Assembly (NCBI GenBank): GCA_002396385.1
Contig: DGTD01000087.1
Location: 1 to 29,761 of the forward strand
Reading direction: 5' to 3'
From: Bacteroidales bacterium UBA4345
GTDB taxonomy: Bacteria > Bacteroidota > Bacteroidia > Bacteroidales > Paludibacteraceae
DNA length: 29,761 bases
Shown here: one piece after another, positions 25,266 to 29,761 of the stretch
Layout: every line of letters begins with the position of its first letter
Position numbering within the stretch: the stretch's first letter is position 1
Notes under the pieces: model-generated
Told to the model about the DNA's origin: nothing
Databases searched by the model: none
The model's input: only the letters and a program-made list of their open reading frames with translations
Translations under genes and position numbers: made by a program

Positions 25266-27383
25266 CTACTTCATCACATACCTCACTTTGAAGGCGAAAT
25301 TACGTCCAGGAAGCGGACGGTTCAGGTCAGAACAGACTGTTCTGTCTGTTATGTTCTTGGCTTTAAACGAGAACGTCAGCATATCGTTCTTTATGCTGTG
25401 TTCCAGACCGGCATCAAATGTAAGCGAAGTCGGGATCTTACGGTCTTGGAATTTGCTCATTTCAAAGTCGTAGAAATACTCGTGGATGTAAGAAGCATCG
25501 ACCAAAAACCGGCTGTTGTGTCCCTTCCCACCAAAAAGGTTTTCCTTGTGCAACTCGATGCCAGCATTGGCGAGCAAGTAGGGAATGTTAGGCATACGCT
25601 TGTTGTAAGTCGGGTTGTCGGCATCGGAACCCGTTTCATGTTTGCGGCGGTCGCGCAGGTCCTGATAGGTACCGTTGGCATAGAGATAGAGGAAAGAAGC
25701 GACATCGCCTTTAAATTCCAATTCAACCCCCTTGGTACGAACCGTTCCGAAATTGGCATAACGGGCCATTGAAGGAATCATATCGGCTTGGTAGCGGATC
25801 ATATCCTGAAGTTCGTTCAAGAAATAGCTGGCTTCAATTTCGACAAAACCGTAGTTATTGTTGCGGTGGAAAAGAGCACCGGCATTAAGTCCGTTGCAGC
25901 GCTCCGGAGCGAGGTTAGTTGCAGGCAGAATAGAAAAGCCGTTGCCAACCAACTCTTCAGAAGTAGGAATCCGCACCTCAGAACTGAAAGAAGCCTTGGC
26001 AAGCAGGAACTTGTTGAATTTATAGCGAAGCGACTCACTTCCTCCCCAATAATTACGGTTCAGGCTTATATCGGTAGGATTATTAACGAAAGACTGTTCC
26101 AAAACCTTGGTGTTAGAGGAATAATTAAAGTTTTTAACGGTGGTAGCGCTCATAAATTTGCCGTCAAACAGCGTCAAATCGTAAGAGAAACCGACAGTCA
26201 GGCTTGACATATGACTAGGGAAGTTGGTCTCATATCCGAACGAGCGGTCCATTAATTCGTTTTTCGGATTTTGCCGGGTATGTGTAGCATACACATTAAG
26301 GTTAAAAGTGTTGAACTTATTCAGCAAGTAGTTCAAGTTCAGTTTAGAGGTAAAGTCGTGCGTACGGTTATCGGAGTCAGAGGCATAATTTCCCTGCTCA
26401 CCACCATAGGCAGAAACAGCGTTATAGCGGTTTCCGTCCCAATCGTATCTGAAAGGGGCTGCATCATACATACCATTCCTACCGTAACTATATCCGGCAT
26501 CAAAATCGAAGTCAAGTCCATCGGCCAAAAAATTGTCTTTCTTAAGGGTAAGGGCGGAAATGGCCGCTTGTCCGTGTGTATAGGCCTCACGAATATCGAA
26601 ATCGATACCCTGTATCTCAGCCTTGTTCGCCATATAGATTAATTCCAGTTTCGCCTCGTCGAAATACCACTTGGTAGCTTTAAGCGACCCACCCACAATA
26701 GCTTTTTTAAATTGGTCGTGGTCACGTTTCACCACACGGTTGTCGAGGTTCTGCAATTTCATTTCATAATCGTTGTCGGAATAGGTCAGGACACCGCCAA
26801 GGCCGAACTGTAGGCCAGTTTTCCGATTGTTGCGTTTAAACGTCGAACTTAGTTTATGCGTATTAAAAGAAGCTATTTCGTAACTAGCATCGAGATAGAC
26901 AGGCGGATATTCTTTTGTGACAACGTTGACGGCGCCCCCCAAAGCCGAACCACCGAAACGGTAGGGAACAATACCCTTATAGACCTCGATACGTTCAATC
27001 ATATCGGTAGGCACATCGTTGAGCGACATATAGTCGCCAAGCTGCCCGATAGCAGCCTCATCGATGTAAATACCCATCCGTTTCCCCTCGAGCCCTCGGA
27101 CCGATATTCTAGAGGCGCTACCCACGCCACCCGTATTGCGCACCGTTATGCCCGTAGTCCGGGCCAGAGCATCGTTTATGTTGGTAGAAGTACCCTCGAG
27201 CTGTTTGACAGAAATGACGGAAATAGGCATAGCAGCCTCACGCATTTGCCGAACTTCGTCGTGACCAACGATAACAAACTCATCTAATTCAGTAAGATTG
27301 TCTTCCTCTGTGTTCTGAGCATTGGTATTGAACATTGCAGGCACAGCCACAAATGCCAACACGCCTAATTTTTTCACATCCAT
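25266..27383 (-). CDS. TonB-dependent outer-membrane receptor (XusA-like)
   Basis: A 705-residue receptor with a signal peptide (MDVKKLGVLAFVAVPAMFNTNAQ), a TonB box (DEFVIVGHDE, about 34-43), a plug domain (about 45-160) and a 22-strand barrel to the C-terminus. Plug landmarks are RISVRGLEGKRMGIYIDE (92-109) and IERIEVYKGIVPYRFG followed by GALGGAVNVV-type residues (129-155). There is no N-terminal carboxypeptidase-like domain as in SusC proteins, so it is more like siderophore, cobalamin or metal receptors. The last residues (AFKVRYVMK) end in Lys rather than the usual aromatic. It has its own -7 element and forms a two-gene operon with the lipoprotein at 24010. Confidence 0.9.
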   Translation of the reverse strand: MDVKKLGVLAFVAVPAMFNTNAQNTEEDNLTELDEFVIVGHDEVRQMREAAMPISVISVKQLEGTSTNINDALARTTGITVRNTGGVGSASRISVRGLEGKRMGIYIDEAAIGQLGDYMSLNDVPTDMIERIEVYKGIVPYRFGGSALGGAVNVVTKEYPPVYLDASYEIASFNTHKLSSTFKRNNRKTGLQFGLGGVLTYSDNDYEMKLQNLDNRVVKRDHDQFKKAIVGGSLKATKWYFDEAKLELIYMANKAEIQGIDFDIREAYTHGQAAISALTLKKDNFLADGLDFDFDAGYSYGRNGMYDAAPFRYDWDGNRYNAVSAYGGEQGNYASDSDNRTHDFTSKLNLNYLLNKFNTFNLNVYATHTRQNPKNELMDRSFGYETNFPSHMSSLTVGFSYDLTLFDGKFMSATTVKNFNYSSNTKVLEQSFVNNPTDISLNRNYWGGSESLRYKFNKFLLAKASFSSEVRIPTSEELVGNGFSILPATNLAPERCNGLNAGALFHRNNNYGFVEIEASYFLNELQDMIRYQADMIPSMARYANFGTVRTKGVELEFKGDVASFLYLYANGTYQDLRDRRKHETGSDADNPTYNKRMPNIPYLLANAGIELHKENLFGGKGHNSRFLVDASYIHEYFYDFEMSKFQDRKIPTSLTFDAGLEHSIKNDMLTFSFKAKNITDRTVCSDLNRPLPGRNFAFKVRYVMK

Positions 27384-27403
27384 AATCTACATTTTACGGA
27401 TTG

Positions 27404-27411
27404 CAAAATTA
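27404..27411 (-). promoter_or_regulatory. Promoter -7 element of the TonB receptor operon
   Basis: On the - strand TAATTTTG, an exact TAnnTTTG, lies 20 bp upstream of the ATG at 27383. A T-rich TTTTC about 17 bp further upstream could be a weak -33. No clear Fur-type palindrome was found by eye. Confidence 0.5.
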
Positions 27412-27540
27412 CGCCATCAGCAACACCGAAAACATAATCAATAATGAGGAAAATGGAGGCGAAAATACCCATTATTTATGAGGCAGGCTATCACCAAGCC
27501 ACCACCATAGGCAAGAGGAGAAAGGCCGGGAGGGAGAACC

Positions 27541-29376
27541 TTATTGGGCATCTATTTTGAAAAGGATAGGCAGCGTATATTTAGAGCGGACAGGCTTGTT
27601 ATGAACCTTTCCCGGATTCCAGTTTTTCATTCCCTTCACCAACCGGACAGCTTCCTTGTCGATATCAGGGTCAACAGAACGGACGACACTAATATCGGAA
27701 ATTGACCCGTCTTTATTAACAATAAAGGTTAAGATGACACTTCCTTGAATGTTCGCATCCAAGGCTTTCTGTGGATAGGTCAGATTCTTCCTCAAATACT
27801 CCATGAAGGCAGTTTTTCCGCCAACGTAACTGGCTTTCTCCTCGACCTTGTAAGCAATATAATCGTCATCTTTGACAGATTCTTCTTCTGTTACTTTCAA
27901 AGAGGGACCATAGTCGGCAGCAACAGCCTCCACAGCCTCCTCCACCTTCGGCATAGATTTACGAACCGCACCATCCTGATTTTTCACCTTTTCCTTTTCG
28001 GCTTGTTTATTTTTATAATCCTCTACTGTCTGCAAGATTCTTTTAGCTGGCAGATAACCCGTAGCAGCCGACTTTTTGAAGTACTCTAAAGCTTTTTCCG
28101 AAACAGCCCTTCTTTCCCTCGCCTGTAGACAGATTCCAGCATGGTAACAGGCTTTTTCATATCCATTTTCAGCAGCCAAAGCAAACCATTTACCAGCATC
28201 ATCCAAACTTTGTCTAACCCCAGAGCCCATCAGAAAACATTCGCCTAAAAAGAACTGCGCCTCAGCGCTGCCTTTTTCGGCAGCCGCCCTGTAAAGTTCA
28301 GCCGCTTTTCTATAATTCACCTCTGTTGCGGTTCCAGTTTTATAGTAGAAGGCCAGTCGGCACTGCGCATCTTTATTGCCTTTGGCCGCCAAATCAGTCA
28401 ACGTTTTAAACGACAGGTCCCAATTTCCATTCTGCTCCAGTTTGGCAGTAGGTCCGTAGCCAAGCACCTTGAAAGAAGGCTTCGATTTTTTCGTGTCAGT
28501 CTGAGGATAGTATTCGTATTCATACTTTACAACGTTGGAATAGTAAAAACCGGACTCGCTAACCGAACTGATTTCCGTAGGATTACCGTATTTGTCATAT
28601 TTGTAGGTCTTGGTCAACAACACCTCCCTACCTTTGGCATCCACCCTGTATTTTTTAGTCAAATTGCCCAACTGGTCGTAGGCATAGACAGTAGAATCGT
28701 ACACCACACCATCGTTGTTGCACATCAATTCCATCAGCACCTTCCCGTCGTTGTTGAAGAATTTTTTGTAGTGGAGTTCTGGAACGGTATCCCATTTGAA
28801 ATCGTACCAGTATTCAGCTTTTAAGACATTGTTCTGGGAGTACTCTTTCTTTATGAGTCCAGTCTTACGCCAACCGTTCCTATAGGATTTGTAGCTTCGT
28901 AATTCAGTAACCTTTCCATTAGTACCATATGCGAATTCACCCATCACATCGTATTCGCCAGTACTTTTGAAGAGCAGAAGTCTGTAATCGAGACCTTTGG
29001 GAGTGTAGAGTTTTTCCGCCACCTCCTCTATGCCACCTCCTTTATATTTTACAATAGCGCATAAAAGGTTCTGTTTGTTGTACTTTAAAATAGTAACGTC
29101 GCCATCCTCTTTATACTCCACAGGATTTCCCATCTTATCGTATTTCATACTTGAAATGGTATTCAGTTTGCCGTCGACTAACTGATCGCGATGGAGGAAA
29201 CGGCCATCGACATCGAAGTAAGAAATCGTGACAGACTTTCCATCTATTTCCTTAACAGACTTAACACCGCCTTTGCAGTCGGTATGATAACTCACACCTT
29301 CAATGTCAAATTTAACAGCAAAAGCAGTTGTTACAGACAACCACAAGAAAAAGAAGGGAAGAACGAACTTATGCAT
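27541..29376 (-). CDS. YD/MORN-like repeat, Sel1 repeat and TonB C-terminal fusion protein
   Basis: The ATG at 29376 is chosen because it gives a clean signal peptide (MHKFVLPFFFLWLSVTTAFA); a start 35 codons upstream would prepend unrelated hydrophobic sequence. The 611-residue protein has YD- or MORN-like repeats (about 75-290; YDKMGNPVEY, YDQLGNLTKKY, YDKYGNPTEI). About three Sel1/TPR-like repeats follow (333-440; AAEKGSAEAQFFLGECF, AAENGYEKACYHAG). A charged linker leads to a TonB C-terminal domain (517-608; YVGGKTAFMEYL, YPQKALDANIQGSV, NWNPGKVHNKPV). TonB C-domains contact outer-membrane receptors, but true TonB keeps an N-terminal TM anchor. Whether this signal is cleaved decides if it can act as an energy transducer. 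It lies downstream of an RHS fragment. Confidence 0.8.
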   Translation of the reverse strand: MHKFVLPFFFLWLSVTTAFAVKFDIEGVSYHTDCKGGVKSVKEIDGKSVTISYFDVDGRFLHRDQLVDGKLNTISSMKYDKMGNPVEYKEDGDVTILKYNKQNLLCAIVKYKGGGIEEVAEKLYTPKGLDYRLLLFKSTGEYDVMGEFAYGTNGKVTELRSYKSYRNGWRKTGLIKKEYSQNNVLKAEYWYDFKWDTVPELHYKKFFNNDGKVLMELMCNNDGVVYDSTVYAYDQLGNLTKKYRVDAKGREVLLTKTYKYDKYGNPTEISSVSESGFYYSNVVKYEYEYYPQTDTKKSKPSFKVLGYGPTAKLEQNGNWDLSFKTLTDLAAKGNKDAQCRLAFYYKTGTATEVNYRKAAELYRAAAEKGSAEAQFFLGECFLMGSGVRQSLDDAGKWFALAAENGYEKACYHAGICLQARERRAVSEKALEYFKKSAATGYLPAKRILQTVEDYKNKQAEKEKVKNQDGAVRKSMPKVEEAVEAVAADYGPSLKVTEEESVKDDDYIAYKVEEKASYVGGKTAFMEYLRKNLTYPQKALDANIQGSVILTFIVNKDGSISDISVVRSVDPDIDKEAVRLVKGMKNWNPGKVHNKPVRSKYTLPILFKIDAQ

Positions 29377-29423
29377 ATACAATATATTACTAATATAAAT
29401 TTTGAGTAAGTACAAATTCATAT

Positions 29424-29761
29424 TCACATGGTTTTTAACACAAAAAATCGTGAAAATATAATAATATCCACCCCATACCACAGCGTTGATATCGGGTTTC
29501 TTGACCGAGCCCCATGATTATACAGTCCTGTGATGTCATCGAGCTCCTTGCCGCTGAACTTAAACGGATTCTCGTAAGTAGTGGTATGCTCATCGACCAG
29601 CGATTCACCGTATGGCGCATACCATACGAACTGGCTCACGTTTCCGGCCGTGTCGGTCAGATACGATGTTGAACCGAGGTGGTCGCTATGGAAGTAGAAG
29701 AGGTTGTCCTCACGCTGGTGGTCGGACTTGAAGCCGACACCGGCCTTCGCCTCTTGTGGAG
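29424..29761 (-). CDS. 3' end of an RHS-repeat family gene, truncated core (partial)
   Basis: The frame is open to the window edge on the - strand and continues beyond it. It reads FYFHSDHLGSTSYLTD, then VWYAPYGESLVDEH, then NPFKFSGKELDDITGLY and a GAR-x6-TLWYGVD motif. These are the hallmarks of the RHS repeat-associated core domain that precedes a variable toxin or tip region. Normally the core continues GVDP...YPNxSPYxYxxNNP. Here the reading leaves the family after GVD, runs into AT-rich sequence (about 15 more residues) and stops at 29424. Either the 3' end was deleted or this is a cut-off RHS copy. It lies 47 bp from the next gene on the same strand. Confidence 0.8.
   Translation of the reverse strand, partial: PQEAKAGVGFKSDHQREDNLFYFHSDHLGSTSYLTDTAGNVSQFVWYAPYGESLVDEHTTTYENPFKFSGKELDDITGLYNHGARSRNPISTLWYGVDIIIFSRFFVLKTM

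Noticed and set aside
29377..29481. Upstream start for the YD-Sel1-TonB gene
   Set aside because: It would hide a good signal peptide behind an AT-rich hydrophobic stretch and overlap the end of the RHS fragment.

Overview
The window looks like a chromosomal segment from a Bacteroidota species, most likely order Bacteroidales and perhaps Prevotellaceae-like. The evidence is several -7 elements of the Bacteroidetes type (TAnnTTTG) upstream of genes, two proteins with a C-terminal type IX secretion (T9SS type B / CHU_C) sorting domain, a TonB-dependent receptor paired with an acidic-leader surface lipoprotein, and runs of FKBP-type prolyl isomerases. I cannot name a species. No tRNA, rRNA or CRISPR array was seen.

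Layout. (1) 1-1.9 kb is a scar: an IS256-type transposase (variant with an N-terminal zinc ribbon) whose start is separated from the zinc ribbon by an A8 run, a strong hairpin, a 21-bp direct repeat, and the 3' remnant of a T9SS-secreted protein. (2) 1.9-4.95 kb is an envelope-folding cluster on the + strand: a membrane-anchored thioredoxin and three FKBP isomerases (one without a signal, one with a signal peptide, one lipoprotein), closed by a terminator. (3) 5.06-6.35 kb is an AT-richer two-gene block on the - strand (a secreted hypothetical protein and a GNAT acetyltransferase) with a near-perfect consensus promoter. (4) 6.83-11.83 kb is a tight + strand operon: a fourth FKBP, a universal stress protein, a secreted alpha/beta hydrolase and the RNA-binding factor Tex. 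It ends in a terminator shared with the convergent gene.

(5) 11.86-14.63 kb on the - strand holds two DjlA-like genes. One has a single TerB domain plus a C-terminal J domain. The other has three TerB repeats, a Gln/Asn-rich linker and a J domain. Their last 88 bp are nearly identical. (6) 14.93-19.72 kb is a + strand envelope O-acylation module: two different SGNH hydrolases, the second with a long Lys/Pro/Ala/Thr tail, an MBOAT acyltransferase and a small membrane protein. (7) 19.93-23.63 kb on the - strand encodes a 1231-residue T9SS cargo protein with tandem Ig-like repeats. (8) 24.01-27.38 kb on the - strand is a two-gene uptake operon, a TonB-dependent receptor and a surface lipoprotein resembling the XusA/XusB xenosiderophore pair, with its own promoter and terminator. 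(9) 27.54-29.38 kb on the - strand encodes an unusual protein combining YD/MORN-like repeats, Sel1 repeats and a TonB C-terminal domain. Upstream of it, at the window edge, is the truncated 3' end of an RHS-family gene.

The strongest candidates for something undescribed are the paired TerB-J chaperone genes, the two-SGNH plus MBOAT module and the YD-Sel1-TonB fusion. All functional assignments come from motif recognition by eye; no database search or structure prediction was run.
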